A DNA stretch of 64,000 nt from Streptomyces himalayensis subsp. himalayensis. GTDB lineage: Bacteria > Actinomycetota > Actinomycetes > Streptomycetales > Streptomycetaceae. The notes under the pieces are model-generated. The model worked only from the letters and a program-made list of their open reading frames with translations. It was not told the DNA's origin and did no database searches. The stretch spans positions 62,001 through 126,000 of the forward strand of contig NZ_JACEHE010000011.1 in assembly GCF_013778455.1 (NCBI RefSeq). Direction: 5' to 3'. Position 1 is the first letter of the stretch. Every line of letters begins with the position of its first letter. Positions 1-10,698 of this stretch are shown here, piece after piece. The position numbers were made by a program, and so were the translations under genes.

Positions 1-786
1 GGCGTCGTGGAAGAGATCGTCGGGGACGTGCCCGGAATCCGCGTCGGCGACCGGGTCGCCGGGACCGGTCTCGTCGGCGCGTTCGCCGAGCAAGCGGTGG
101 TCGGCGCGCACGCGGTGACGCCGGTGCCGGACACCGTGGAGTTCACGTCGGCCGCCGCGTTCGGCGTGGCACACCGGACGGCGTACCACGCCCTGCACAC
201 TGTGGCGGAGCTCCGCGGGGGGCAGGAACTGGTGGTCCTGGGCGCGGGCGGCGGCGTGGGCCTGGCGGCGGTGCAGCTGGGCGCACTGGCCGGGGCGCGG
301 GTGACGGCGGTGGCGTCGTCGGCGGCGAAGCTGGAGGCGGCCAAGGCGAACGGCGCGAGCGTGCTGATCGACCACCGGTCGTGCGGCGATCTGCGGACGG
401 CGCTGAAGCAGGCGGTGCCTTCGGGAGCCGACGTGGTGCTGGATCCCGTCGGCGGCGGCCTCGCCGAACCGGCGCTGCGGTCGGTCCGCTGGGGCGGACA
501 GTTCGTCACCATCGGGTTCACGGCCGGGATTCCGCGGCTGCCGCTCAACCTCGTCCTGCTGAAGGGCGCCCAGGTGACGGGCTTCCAGCTGCGCGACGTG
601 GCGGCCCACCTGCCGGAGCGGTTTCAGGCCAGTGAGGCACGGCTCAAGGAGTCGTTCGCCGAGGGCACCGTCCGCCCGCACATCGGCGCGGTGTACCCGC
701 TCGCCGAGGCGGCGGCCGCGCTGCGCGCCGTGGCCGACGGCCGGGCCGTCGGAAAGATCGTCGTGGACGTGGCCGGTTCCAACTGA
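1..786 (+). CDS. Zinc-independent MDR oxidoreductase (NADPH:quinone reductase-like), 5' truncated
   Basis: The reading frame is open from the first base, so the N-terminal catalytic part lies outside the window. The visible part holds the Rossmann fold of the medium-chain dehydrogenase/reductase family. The nucleotide-binding glycine motif is GAGGGVGLAAVQLG, about 75 residues into the visible portion. A DPVGG segment and the C-terminal GRAVGKIVV segment, typical of quinone oxidoreductase-like members, follow. No structural-zinc cysteine cluster is visible. The family uses NADPH to reduce quinones or alpha,beta-unsaturated carbonyls, and enoyl reduction is also possible. It ends 112 nt before the SDR gene and is probably a separate unit, because an operator-like palindrome lies between them. 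Confidence 0.85.
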   Translation, partial: GVVEEIVGDVPGIRVGDRVAGTGLVGAFAEQAVVGAHAVTPVPDTVEFTSAAAFGVAHRTAYHALHTVAELRGGQELVVLGAGGGVGLAAVQLGALAGARVTAVASSAAKLEAAKANGASVLIDHRSCGDLRTALKQAVPSGADVVLDPVGGGLAEPALRSVRWGGQFVTIGFTAGIPRLPLNLVLLKGAQVTGFQLRDVAAHLPERFQASEARLKESFAEGTVRPHIGAVYPLAEAAAALRAVADGRAVGKIVVDVAGSN

Positions 787-842
787 GACGGGGGCGCCGC
801 ACGGAATGCGGAGCCCCTGACGAAGCGTCACTAACACGTGAA

Positions 843-857
843 GAAAATCCAGTTCTC
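843..857. promoter_or_regulatory. Operator-like palindrome (GAGAAT-N3-ATTCTC family, 10/12)
   Basis: The sequence GAAAATCCAGTTCTC matches 10 of 12 defined positions of a palindrome found upstream of several units in this window. It lies 41 nt before the GTG of the SDR-aldehyde dehydrogenase-CoA transferase unit. It is probably a repressor site; the assignment is by motif sharing only. Confidence 0.5.
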
Positions 858-898
858 CATTCTTGTGAATGTGACTTTTCCAGTGGGAGCATCAGGCC

Positions 899-1666
899 GT
901 GGACACCTTCGCCGCACTGCATGACCTGTCCGGGCGGACCGCCGTCGTGACCGGTGGCTCCCGGGGAATCGGGCGGGCCATCGCACGGGCCCTCGCCGAG
1001 GCCGGTGCCGACGTCGTGATCGCCTCGCGCAAACAGGAGGCGTGCGAGTCCGCGGCCGCCGAGATCCACCAGGCCACAGGCCGGCGCGCAGTCGCCGTCC
1101 CCTGCCACGTGGGCCGCTGGGACGACTGCGACCGGCTGATCGCGGAGACCCTCGACACGTTCGGGCGGCTCGACGTGTTCGTCAACAACGCCGGCATGTC
1201 ACCGCCGTACAAGAGCCTCGACACGATCACCGAGGAGCTCTACGACAAGACCCTCGCCGTGAACCTCAAGGGGCCCTTCCGGCTCGCCGTGCTGGCCGCG
1301 ACCCACATGGCGGAGCATGGCGGCGGATCGGTCATCAACGTCGGCACCGCGGGCTCCCTCGTGGCGAGCGTCCACGAGCTGCCCTACGCGTGCGCCAAAG
1401 CGGGGCTCAACGCGCTCACCGTGGGACTCGCGGAGGCGTACGCGCCGAAGGTCCGCGTCAACGCGATCCTGCCGGGCCCGTTCCTCACCGACATCTCCCG
1501 CGGCTGGGCGCCCGAGGACCCGGACGACGCGCCGTTCGTGCCGCTGGGCCGTATGGGCCGCCCCGAGGAGGTCGCTCCGCTGGCGGTGCATCTCGCCTCC
1601 GACGCCTCCAGCTTCACCACCGGCGCGATCATCCGCGTGGACGGCGGCGTCACGCGCAAGGTCTGA
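899..1666 (+). CDS. Short-chain dehydrogenase/reductase (SDR)
   Basis: A 255-residue classical SDR that oxidises or reduces a hydroxyl/keto group with NAD(P). Visible motifs are the TGGSRGIG cofactor-binding turn near residue 18, NNAG near residue 97, and the YACAK catalytic Tyr/Lys motif. The C-terminal TGAIIRVDGG strand is also typical. GTG at 899 is chosen because homologous folds begin about 10 residues before the first beta strand. It leads a co-directional set with the aldehyde dehydrogenase (72 nt downstream) and a CoA-transferase, which suggests alcohol or ketone conversion feeding an aldehyde-to-acid step. The preceding palindrome (843-857) suggests shared control with other catabolic units here. 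The substrate is unknown. Confidence 0.9.
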   Translation: MDTFAALHDLSGRTAVVTGGSRGIGRAIARALAEAGADVVIASRKQEACESAAAEIHQATGRRAVAVPCHVGRWDDCDRLIAETLDTFGRLDVFVNNAGMSPPYKSLDTITEELYDKTLAVNLKGPFRLAVLAATHMAEHGGGSVINVGTAGSLVASVHELPYACAKAGLNALTVGLAEAYAPKVRVNAILPGPFLTDISRGWAPEDPDDAPFVPLGRMGRPEEVAPLAVHLASDASSFTTGAIIRVDGGVTRKV

Positions 1667-1738
1667 CCCCGCACGATCCCGAGACGGCAGTCCCAGTACC
1701 GAAGAGAATCCGATTTCCGGCAACGACGCAGGAGCGGA

Positions 1739-3208
1739 GTGCCCGTGACCGATACGAACGAGACCACGCCGGACAGGCGGCTGTTGATAGACGGCCGACT
1801 GGTGGGGGCGCCGACGACGTTCGCCTCCGTCAACCCAGCCACCGGCGACATCGTCGGGCACGCCCCGGACGCGGGCCCTGCCGAGGCGGAGGCGGCCGTC
1901 GCCGCCGCCCGCCGAGCCTTCGACACCACGGCTTGGGCCACCGACCGGGGCCTGAGGGTCCGATGTCTCGACCAGCTCCACCAGACCCTCGTCGACCACA
2001 AGGAGGAGCTGCGGGCGCTCACCATCGCCGAGGTCGGCGCGCCCCACAAGCTCACCTTGGGCGCGCAGTTGGAGGAGCCCATCGCCACGGTCCGCTGGTA
2101 CGCGGACCTGCTGCCGGACTTCCCGCTCGCCCACGACCTGGGCACCGTCGAATCCCGGGGCGCGCGGCACCACCGCTGGACCGAGAAGGAGCCCGCCGGT
2201 GTCGTCTCCGCGATCATCCCGTACAACTACCCGAACCAGATCGCCCTGGCGAAGCTCGCCCCCGCCCTCGCCGCCGGCTGCACCGTCGTCCTCAAAGGCG
2301 CCCCGGACACACCGCTGATCACCCTCGCCCTCGGCGAACTCATCGCGGAACACACCGACATCCCACCCGGCGTCGTCAACATCCTGTCGTCCTCCGGCGC
2401 GGCGGCCGGCGAGGTGATGACCACCCACCCGGACGTCGACATGGTCACCTTCACCGGCTCCACCGCAACTGGCCGCCGCGTCATGGCCGCCGCCGCGGAA
2501 ACCGTGAAGAAGGTGTTCCTGGAACTCGGCGGCAAGTCCGCCATGGTGCTCCTCGACGACGCCGACTTCGCGGCCGCGTCCATGGCCGCCGGGTTCATGA
2601 CGTGCAGCCACGCCGGGCAGGGCTGCGCCATCGCCACCCGCCTCCTCGTCCCCCGCGAACGGCACGACGAGACCGCCGAGCGGGTCGCCGGCGTCCTCGC
2701 CCACATCCCGTACGGCGACCCGACCGACCCGGACACGTACATGGGGCCGCTCATCAGCGAACGGCAGCGCGACAAGGTGGACGCCATGGTGCACCGCGCC
2801 GTCGCCGACGGCGCCAAGCTGGTGTGCGGCGGCGAGCGCGTCGGCCCGGGCTTCTTCTACAAGCCGACGCTGCTGGCAGGGGTCGACCCGGACAGCGAGA
2901 TCGCGCAGGAGGAGGTCTTCGGAGCGGTCCTCAGCCTCATCCCGTACGAGGACGAGGACGACGCGGTGCGGATCGCCAACAACTCGGCGTACGGCCTCTC
3001 GGGAGCCGTGTTCAGCGCCTCGCAGGAGCGTGCGGTCGCCGTGGCGCGGCGGATCCGCAGCGGCACGTTCAGCATCAACGGCGGCAGCTACTTCGCGCCG
3101 GACAGCCCGTTCGGCGGCTACAAGCAGTCCGGCATCGGCCGGGAGTACGGAACGGCCGGCCTTGAGGAGTTCCTGGAGACCAAGACGTTCGGGGTGGTGG
3201 CGGAATGA
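1739..3208 (+). CDS. NAD(P)-dependent aldehyde dehydrogenase
   Basis: A full-length 489-residue ALDH that oxidises an aldehyde to a carboxylic acid. The general-base glutamate is in LELGGKS (Glu262) and the nucleophilic cysteine in HAGQGCAIATR (Cys296). The EEVFGAVLSLIPY and SPFGGYKQSGIGREYG segments are typical of the family. The start is GTG at 1739 after an AGGAG sequence; a second in-frame GTG lies six bases on, so the first two residues are uncertain. Its stop overlaps the ATG of the CoA-transferase by four bases (ATGA), so the two are translationally coupled. The pair would make an acid and then its CoA ester. Substrate specificity cannot be inferred. Confidence 0.93.
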   Translation: MPVTDTNETTPDRRLLIDGRLVGAPTTFASVNPATGDIVGHAPDAGPAEAEAAVAAARRAFDTTAWATDRGLRVRCLDQLHQTLVDHKEELRALTIAEVGAPHKLTLGAQLEEPIATVRWYADLLPDFPLAHDLGTVESRGARHHRWTEKEPAGVVSAIIPYNYPNQIALAKLAPALAAGCTVVLKGAPDTPLITLALGELIAEHTDIPPGVVNILSSSGAAAGEVMTTHPDVDMVTFTGSTATGRRVMAAAAETVKKVFLELGGKSAMVLLDDADFAAASMAAGFMTCSHAGQGCAIATRLLVPRERHDETAERVAGVLAHIPYGDPTDPDTYMGPLISERQRDKVDAMVHRAVADGAKLVCGGERVGPGFFYKPTLLAGVDPDSEIAQEEVFGAVLSLIPYEDEDDAVRIANNSAYGLSGAVFSASQERAVAVARRIRSGTFSINGGSYFAPDSPFGGYKQSGIGREYGTAGLEEFLETKTFGVVAE

Positions 3209-4413
3209 AGCCTCTGGAGGGGATCCGCGTCGTCGAGGCGGCCATGTACGGTTTCGTGCCCTCGGCGGGCGCCGTGCTGGCCGAGTGGGGCGCCGACGTC
3301 GTCAAGATCGAACATGCCGTCACCGGGGACCCACAGCGCGGACTCCGCCGCACCGGCACCTTCGTCATCGAGGACGGCGAACCCAACCCGAACATCGAGC
3401 ACGCCAACCGCGGCAAACGCAGCATCGGCCTCGACATGTCCAACCCGGAGGGCCTGGAGGTGCTGCACGAACTGGTCAGGGACGCCGACGTGTTCCTCAC
3501 CAGCTTCCTGCCGTCCGCCCGGCGCCGGTTCCGGATCGACGTCGAGGACATCCGGGCGGTGAACCCGAAAATCGTGTACGCACGCGGCAGCGCCCTCGGG
3601 CCGCGCGGTCCTGAGGCCGAGAAGGGCGGATACGACATGACCGCCTTCTGGGCCCGCGCCTCCACCGCGGCCTCCATCACCCCGGAGGGCACCGACGGGG
3701 TCCTCTCCGCCCCGGTGCCCGCCTACGGCGACACGATCTCCGGCACCAACCTGGCCGGCGGTGTCGCGGCCGCGCTGCTGAAGCGGGAGCGTACGGGCGA
3801 GCCGTCCGTCGTGGACGTCTCCCTGCTCGGCAGCGGCGTGTGGGCGATGGGCCACGGCATCGCCCTGGCCCGGCTGAAGAAGCAGCCGTGGGTGATGGCC
3901 CCGCCCGGCGCGCAGCGGGCCTACGCCAACCCGCTCACCATGCTGTACCGCACGGCCGACGGGCGGCACATCTCGCTCGTGATGCTGCAGCCCACCCGTT
4001 ACTGGGCGGACGTATGCCGGCACGTCGGTCTCGATCACCTCGTCGACGACCGCCGGTTCGCCACCGCCGACTCCATCGCCGAGCACAGCCAGGAGGCCGT
4101 GGCCGCGTTGCAGGAGGCCTTCGGTAGCCGCCCGCTCGCCGAGTGGACGAGGATCCTCGCCACCCTGTCCGGTCCATGGGCCCCCGTCCAGGACTCCGTC
4201 CAGGTCGGCGACGACCCGCAGGTGGTGGCCAACGGCTACCTCCGGCGCGTCGGAGATCTCGAACTCGCCACCGGGCCCGTGCAGTTCGAGACCGAGACAC
4301 CTGACCCGACACCGGCCCCCGAGTTCGCAGCCCAGACCGAAGAGGTCCTGCTGGAGCTGGGGTTCGACTGGGACCGCATCCTCGCCCTCAAGGCGGCCGG
4401 CGCGGTCACCTGA
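3205..4413 (+). CDS. CaiB/BaiF-type (family III) CoA-transferase
   Basis: A 402-residue family III CoA-transferase, which moves CoA between acyl groups through an aspartyl-CoA thioester intermediate. The hallmark N-terminal segment is present (LEGIRVVEAA, then GAVLAEWGADVVKIE). NRGKRSIGLDM and the GGYDMTAFWAR segment, which carries the likely catalytic Asp, follow. The start is the ATG overlapping the ALDH stop. The gene ends 39 nt before the convergent FAD monooxygenase remnant. By context it could activate the acid produced by the upstream aldehyde dehydrogenase. Confidence 0.9.
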   Translation: MKPLEGIRVVEAAMYGFVPSAGAVLAEWGADVVKIEHAVTGDPQRGLRRTGTFVIEDGEPNPNIEHANRGKRSIGLDMSNPEGLEVLHELVRDADVFLTSFLPSARRRFRIDVEDIRAVNPKIVYARGSALGPRGPEAEKGGYDMTAFWARASTAASITPEGTDGVLSAPVPAYGDTISGTNLAGGVAAALLKRERTGEPSVVDVSLLGSGVWAMGHGIALARLKKQPWVMAPPGAQRAYANPLTMLYRTADGRHISLVMLQPTRYWADVCRHVGLDHLVDDRRFATADSIAEHSQEAVAALQEAFGSRPLAEWTRILATLSGPWAPVQDSVQVGDDPQVVANGYLRRVGDLELATGPVQFETETPDPTPAPEFAAQTEEVLLELGFDWDRILALKAAGAVT

Positions 4414-4452
4414 CGTTCGAGTCGGGGGCGGCGGCGCGACACCCTTGCAGGA

Positions 4453-5647
4453 TCACGGCGTCCCGGCATCCCAGTCCAGGTGGTGGCCGTATATCTCCTC
4501 GGTGTACTTGCTGTTGGCCGCGGCTTTGAGAATGAGCGGCATGACATTGTCGAGAAAGAGACGGCCCAGCGGGCCTGCCGCCTTGCTGTTGTTGATGCGG
4601 GCGGCCTGCTTGACGATCTTCTCGACCCGCGGCCGGCGCAGGCCGACGAACGCGGTGAAGGCCTCCGCGTGGGAGGACGTGTCGCGCAGGCAGCGGGCCA
4701 GGACGACGGCGTCCTCGATGGCCAGTGAGGCGCCCTGGCCGGAGCTCGGCGACGGTGCGTGCGCGGCGTCACCGAGGACGATCATCCGGCCGCGATGCCA
4801 GGTGGGGAGGCGCCTGAGCAGGTGGACCGGGCTGGCCTTCATGACGTTGTCGCTGCCGGTGGCTTCGATGATGCGCACGGCCGGGCCCCGCGTCGTCCTT
4901 GAAGGCCTCGACGAGTGTGCGCCGCCACTCGTCGCCACCGACCCGCTCCACCTCGCCACGGGCAGGCTCGTTCGCGCGCGGCAAGTTCGCGAACCACCAC
5001 ACCTCGCCGTCCAGGGCGACGGCGTAGCCGAAGAACGCACGCCGACCGAAGATCATCGTGTACGAGCCCGGCTCGGCGTCGACCGCGACGTCACGCGTGT
5101 AGCCGCCGAGGCTGATCAGGCCTGCGTAAGAGGGCGCGGGCGCCTTGGGGTCGACCGCCATGCGGACGGCCGAGTGCACGCCGTCACAGCCGATCAGCAG
5201 GTCCGCGGCGGCGGTGGTGCCGTCGGCGAAGGTCGCGCGGACGGCCCCACCGGTGTCCTCGGCGGCGACCAGGCGTTTGCCGTGGTACACGGTGATGCCC
5301 CTGCGTACCGCTTCCTGGTACAGAGCGCGGTAGAGGTCGGCCCGCCTGATGGTCCTGGACGGTGTTCCGGCCGCGGAGCTGATCTTCGAGACGCCTAACC
5401 GCTTGCCCTTGCTGCTGCACAGGGTGACCTGGGGCGTGGCGATGCCGGTGTCGTCGATCGCCTGGTCGGCGCCGATCGCCTTGAGCGCGTCGATGCCGTT
5501 GGAACCCAGCGTGAGGAACACGCCGGCGCCGTCGGCTGCCTCGGTGTGCGCCTCGTAGACGGTGGCGTCGATGCCGGCCATCTGCAGTGCCATGGCGGTC
5601 GCCGGTCCGGCGATCCCGCCACCGATGACCAGGGCTGTTCGGCTCAT
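4453..5647 (-). pseudogene. FAD-dependent aromatic monooxygenase, frameshifted
   Basis: Two overlapping minus-strand frames together spell one flavoprotein monooxygenase of the salicylate/6-hydroxynicotinate hydroxylase type, about 397 residues. The first frame, from ATG 5647, carries VIGGGIAGPATAMAL (FAD ADP-binding) and the DGVHSAVR motif. The second frame carries GDAAHAPSPSSGQGASLAIEDA (FAD ribityl-binding) and the C-terminus. The switch falls in a G/C run at about 4881-4890. Removing one base there restores a continuous protein (DDAGPAVRII). The gene is therefore either inactivated by a 1-nt insertion or the read has a homopolymer error. The start has an upstream AGGAGAGG and overlaps the stop of a broken gene upstream. 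Confidence 0.8.
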
Positions 5648-5850
5648 GGTTGTCCTGCCTCTCCTTGCCGGTGGAAGGCGGCCCACATCGGGCCCCAGTC
5701 GTTCTCGATCCGGTCGATGAACCAGGTGACGAAGGCCTGGTCGGCGGTCGAGGAGCGCCAGGCGGTACTCCTCCTCGACCAGGAACAGCGGGTGCGTGCC
5801 CGCCGCCACGGTGCCGTCGATCAGCCGGCGGATCTCAACCCGCTCCGTCC
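5644..5850 (-). pseudogene. C-terminal fragment of a regulator-like protein (possibly PadR-like), degenerate
   Basis: Minus-strand sequence directly upstream of the FAD monooxygenase reads as protein in two frames. The first contains HPLFLVEEEYRLAL; after a +1 shift the second contains AFVTWFIDRIENDW. It ends with a TGA that overlaps the monooxygenase ATG, the usual arrangement of a coupled gene pair. No N-terminal DNA-binding domain remains before the next promoter region. PadR-like regulators often neighbour such monooxygenases, and the helical C-terminus would fit, but this is a guess from a short stretch. Confidence 0.3.
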
Positions 5851-5994
5851 CATGAGTGGCGGGTTGGGTGGGGAAGGCAGCGCGCCGGTTCCCGACTTGC
5901 TCCCACTCGCCGCCTTCTCAACGGCCCGCGGAACCCTTCAACGAGTCGAAGACGTGGTCGCGTTCGACGTATGGAACTTCCCCTCTCTGTATGG

Positions 5995-6009
5995 GAGAGT
6001 GCAATTCTC
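5995..6009. promoter_or_regulatory. Operator-like palindrome (11/12)
   Basis: GAGAGTGCAATTCTC matches 11 of 12 positions of GAGAAT-N3-ATTCTC. It ends 19 nt before the ATG of the acyl-CoA ligase at 6029, so a bound repressor would cover the transcript start or ribosome-binding region. Confidence 0.65.
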
Positions 6010-6028
6010 AGGGAGTGGAGGGGTACGC

Positions 6029-7594
6029 ATGCGAACGATCCCGTCCGAGCTGGTCAAGCGCTACGAGGCGGAAGGCTGGTGGACCCGGGAGACGATCGGC
6101 GATCTGCTGGCGCGGGGTCTGCAAGCTGCCCCCGGCACGGAGTTCCGGGTGCACTCGGAGGTGCGGCCCTGGTCGGGGACCTTCGCCGATGTGGAGGTGA
6201 TGGGGCGCAGGCTGGCCGCGGGCCTGCGCGAGCGCGGCGTCGGTCCCGGAGACGCCGTGGTGCTGCAGCTGCCCAACTGGGTCGAGGCGGCTGCGGTGTT
6301 CTGGGCCTCGGCGTTCCTCGGTGCGGTCGTCGTCCCCGTCGTCCACTTCTACGGGCCCAAGGAAGTCCGCTACATCGTGCAGGCCACCCGGCCCCGCGTC
6401 TTCGTCGGCGCCGAGCGCTTCGGGCGCCTGGAGTTCCAGGCCGAGCTGTGCGAGGACGTACCCGTGGTGGGCGTCGTGGGCCGCGCCACGCGGCGCCAGC
6501 CGCATATCGAACGCTTCGAGGACCTGCTGGCCGACGAGCCGCTGACCGGTCTTCTCCCCGTCGACCCCGCCTCGCCCGCACTGATCGCCTTCACCTCGGG
6601 CACCACCCGCGACCCGAAGGGGGTCGTGCACACTCACCAGACCCTCGGCTTCGAGACCCGCCAGCTGGCCGCCAGCTACCCCCCGGACCGCGGGCGTCAG
6701 TTCACCGTCGCACCGGTCGGCCACTTTATCGGCATGGTCAACGCTTTCCTCATCCCGGTGCTCGACGGTACGCCCGTGAACCTCGGCGACACCTGGAACC
6801 CGGGCCAGGCGCTCGCGCTGCTGGAGAGCGAGGGACTCGTCGTCGGCGGCGGCGCCCCGTACTACATGACGAGCCTGCTGGATCACCCGGACTGCACGCC
6901 GAGGCATTTGGCGCACATGAAGTACGCGGGTATGGGTGGGGCGGCGGTCCCGTCCGCCGTGACGACCCGGCTGGAGAGCCTGGGGATCGCGCCGTTCCGC
7001 GCGTACGGCAGCACCGAGCACCCCTCGGTGACCTCCACGCCGTACGACGATCCCGCGGCGAAGAGGCTGTACACGGACGGAAACCTGCTGCCGGGCGCGG
7101 AGATCCGGCTCGAGGCGGACGGTGAGATCCTCACCCGCGGCCCGGACCTGTGCCTCGGCTACACCGATCCCGCGCTGACCGCGGCGGCCTTCGACGACGA
7201 AGGCTGGTACCACACCGGGGACATCGGCGTGCTCGACGAGGACGGCTACCTCACCATCACCGACCGCAAGGCGGACGTCATCATCCGCGGCGGCGAGAAC
7301 ATCAGCGCCGTGGAGGTCGAGGACGTGCTGCTCGCCATGGAGGCGGTCGCGGAGGCCGCGGTGGTGGCCGCACCGGACCCGCGTCTGGGTGAACACGCCG
7401 CCGCCCTCGTAAGGCTGAGGCCCGGGCACGCGCTTCCGTCGATGGAGGAGATGTGCGCCCACTTCCAGCGTGCCGGCCTCGCCCGGCAGAAGTGGCCGGA
7501 AGAGCTGCACGCCGTCGACGACTTCCCGCGGACGCCCAGTGGCAAGGTCAAAAAGTTCCTTCTCCGCAAGCACGTTGCGGCACCTCAGCGATGA
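6029..7594 (+). CDS. Acyl-CoA synthetase / AMP-dependent ligase
   Basis: A 521-residue ANL-superfamily enzyme that makes acyl-AMP and then acyl-CoA from a carboxylic acid, ATP and CoA. The P-loop is FTSGTTRDPKGVVHTH, where the usual Gly after TT is Arg-Asp. The AMP motif is YGSTEHPS, followed by YHTGDIG, the hinge DRKADVIIRGGENI and the catalytic-lysine segment TPSGKVKKF near the C-terminus. ATG 6029 is chosen for its GGAGGGG ribosome-binding site; an upstream extension would cross the palindrome. The gene ends 35 nt before a second ligase gene with its own operator. The acid substrate is unknown. Confidence 0.92.
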   Translation: MRTIPSELVKRYEAEGWWTRETIGDLLARGLQAAPGTEFRVHSEVRPWSGTFADVEVMGRRLAAGLRERGVGPGDAVVLQLPNWVEAAAVFWASAFLGAVVVPVVHFYGPKEVRYIVQATRPRVFVGAERFGRLEFQAELCEDVPVVGVVGRATRRQPHIERFEDLLADEPLTGLLPVDPASPALIAFTSGTTRDPKGVVHTHQTLGFETRQLAASYPPDRGRQFTVAPVGHFIGMVNAFLIPVLDGTPVNLGDTWNPGQALALLESEGLVVGGGAPYYMTSLLDHPDCTPRHLAHMKYAGMGGAAVPSAVTTRLESLGIAPFRAYGSTEHPSVTSTPYDDPAAKRLYTDGNLLPGAEIRLEADGEILTRGPDLCLGYTDPALTAAAFDDEGWYHTGDIGVLDEDGYLTITDRKADVIIRGGENISAVEVEDVLLAMEAVAEAAVVAAPDPRLGEHAAALVRLRPGHALPSMEEMCAHFQRAGLARQKWPEELHAVDDFPRTPSGKVKKFLLRKHVAAPQR

Positions 7595-7607
7595 GAATAG
7601 GATTCTC
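7593..7607. promoter_or_regulatory. Operator-like palindrome, perfect copy
   Basis: GAGAATAGGATTCTC is a perfect 6+3+6 palindrome. It overlaps the stop codon of the upstream ligase and ends 22 nt before the next ligase start. An internal promoter for the mutase operon is implied. Confidence 0.7.
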
Positions 7608-7629
7608 TCATTGGGCTAAGGAGGGTCTC

Positions 7630-9063
7630 ATGGCATCGCGCTGGCGGAGCATCCCCGAACTGGTGCTGAGCGCGGCCGACCGCTTCGGCGATGCAGAAGC
7701 CGTGGTGGACGGCCAGCTCCGCCTCACCTTCACCGAACTGGCCGACCGGGTCCGCCGCGCCGCGGGGGCCTTCGCTTCGGCCGGTGTGAGCAAGGGCGAC
7801 CGGGTCGCCGTGTGGGCCCCCAACTCGGCCGAGTGGATCATTGCCGCGTTCGGACTGCTCACCGCGGGCGGCGTGCTCGTCCCGGTCAACACCAGGTTCC
7901 AGGACGAGGAGGCGCACGACATCGTGCGGCGCAGCGGCGCCAAGGCCCTGCTCGTCCAGAACGGTTTCCTGGACCGCGAGTTCACCGGCCCGCCCGGCGT
8001 CCCCGTGATCGACGTCAAGTCGGACTTCCTCGCCTCGGGCACGCCCCTGGAGCGCGGGGTCGACGGTGACGATCTGTCCGACATCGTCTTCACCTCGGGG
8101 ACCACCGGCCGCCCCAAGGGCGTCATGATGACGCACGACCAGACCCTCCGCGCGTACGCCGAGTGGTGCGACCTGGCCGGGCTGCGCCAGGGCGACCGCT
8201 ATCTGATCGTCAACCCGTTCTTCCATATCTTCGGCTACAAGGCCGGCTGCGTCGCATCCCTGATCCGCGGCGCGACCATCCTGCCCGTCGCCGTCTTCGA
8301 CGTGGACCGGGTCCTCGACCTGGTGGAGAAGGAGCGCGTGACGGTGCTGCCAGGACCGCCCACCCTCTACCACTCCCTGCTCGAAGCCGGCGGCGGACGG
8401 GATCTGTCCTCGTTGCGCGTCGCCGTCACCGGCTCCGCCGACATCCCGGTGGAGCTGGTCCGCAGGGTCGTCACCGAGCTGCCCTTCAAGACCCTGATGA
8501 CCGGGTACGGGCTGACCGAGGCGGGCACCGTCACCGCGTCCCGGCCGGGGGATCCGTTCGAGGTGATCGCGACGACGGTGGGCACACCGTGTGAGGGCTT
8601 CGAAGTCTGCGTCGCCGACGACGGCGAGGTGCTGGTGCGCGGCTACGGCGTGATGCGCGGCTACTTCGACGACCCCGAAGCCACCGCCGACGCCATCGAC
8701 GCGGACGGCTGGCTGCACACCGGCGACCTCGGGGAACTGGACGACGAGGGCAGGCTGCGGATCGTCGGCCGTAAGAAGGACATGTTCATCGTCGGCGGCT
8801 TCAACGCCTACCCGGCCGAGATCGAGGGCTTCCTGCTCGAGCACCCCGCCGTCGCGCAGGTCGCCGTCGTCGGCGTACCCGACGAGCGGATGGGCCAGGT
8901 CGGCAAGGCGTTCGTGGTCCCGCGCGGCGAGGTCACCGCCGAGGAACTGACCGCCTGGAGCCGGAAGCGGATGGCAGGGTTCAAGGTCCCCCGGTACGTG
9001 GAGTTCCGCACGGAACTGCCGCTCACCGCCACCGGAAAGGTGCTGAAGGACCAGCTGCGCTGA
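7630..9063 (+). CDS. FadD3-like acyl-CoA synthetase
   Basis: A 477-residue AMP-dependent acyl-CoA ligase. Motifs in order are FTSGTTGRPKGVMMTH, PFFHIFGYKAG, GYGLTEAG, LHTGDLG, GRKKDMFIVGGFNAYPAEIE and the lysine segment LTATGKVLKDQL. The short length and GGFNAYPAEIE resemble the FadD3 group, which in mycobacteria activates a bicyclic propionate made from steroid rings. That likeness suggests a polycyclic or alicyclic acid but does not prove it. The start ATG 7630 follows AAGGAGGG. It heads a run of five closely packed genes with the split mutase, LLM oxidoreductase and CoA-transferase. Confidence 0.9.
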   Translation: MASRWRSIPELVLSAADRFGDAEAVVDGQLRLTFTELADRVRRAAGAFASAGVSKGDRVAVWAPNSAEWIIAAFGLLTAGGVLVPVNTRFQDEEAHDIVRRSGAKALLVQNGFLDREFTGPPGVPVIDVKSDFLASGTPLERGVDGDDLSDIVFTSGTTGRPKGVMMTHDQTLRAYAEWCDLAGLRQGDRYLIVNPFFHIFGYKAGCVASLIRGATILPVAVFDVDRVLDLVEKERVTVLPGPPTLYHSLLEAGGGRDLSSLRVAVTGSADIPVELVRRVVTELPFKTLMTGYGLTEAGTVTASRPGDPFEVIATTVGTPCEGFEVCVADDGEVLVRGYGVMRGYFDDPEATADAIDADGWLHTGDLGELDDEGRLRIVGRKKDMFIVGGFNAYPAEIEGFLLEHPAVAQVAVVGVPDERMGQVGKAFVVPRGEVTAEELTAWSRKRMAGFKVPRYVEFRTELPLTATGKVLKDQLR

Positions 9064-9096
9064 CAGCCCTCTACCAGAGCAAGGACCGCAACTGAG

Positions 9097-10697
<1,601 letters not shown>

Positions 10698-10698
<1 letters not shown>

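Noticed and set aside
841..880. A second palindrome CATTCTTGTGAATG beside the 843-857 site
   Set aside because: Arms match the shared motif poorly and the spacing differs, so it was not counted as a regulon site.
1042..3165. A 707-codon plus-strand open frame overlapping SDR and ALDH
   Set aside because: It overlaps two genes with clear catalytic motifs, is Arg/Pro-rich throughout and has no recognisable domain. It is a GC-driven shadow frame.
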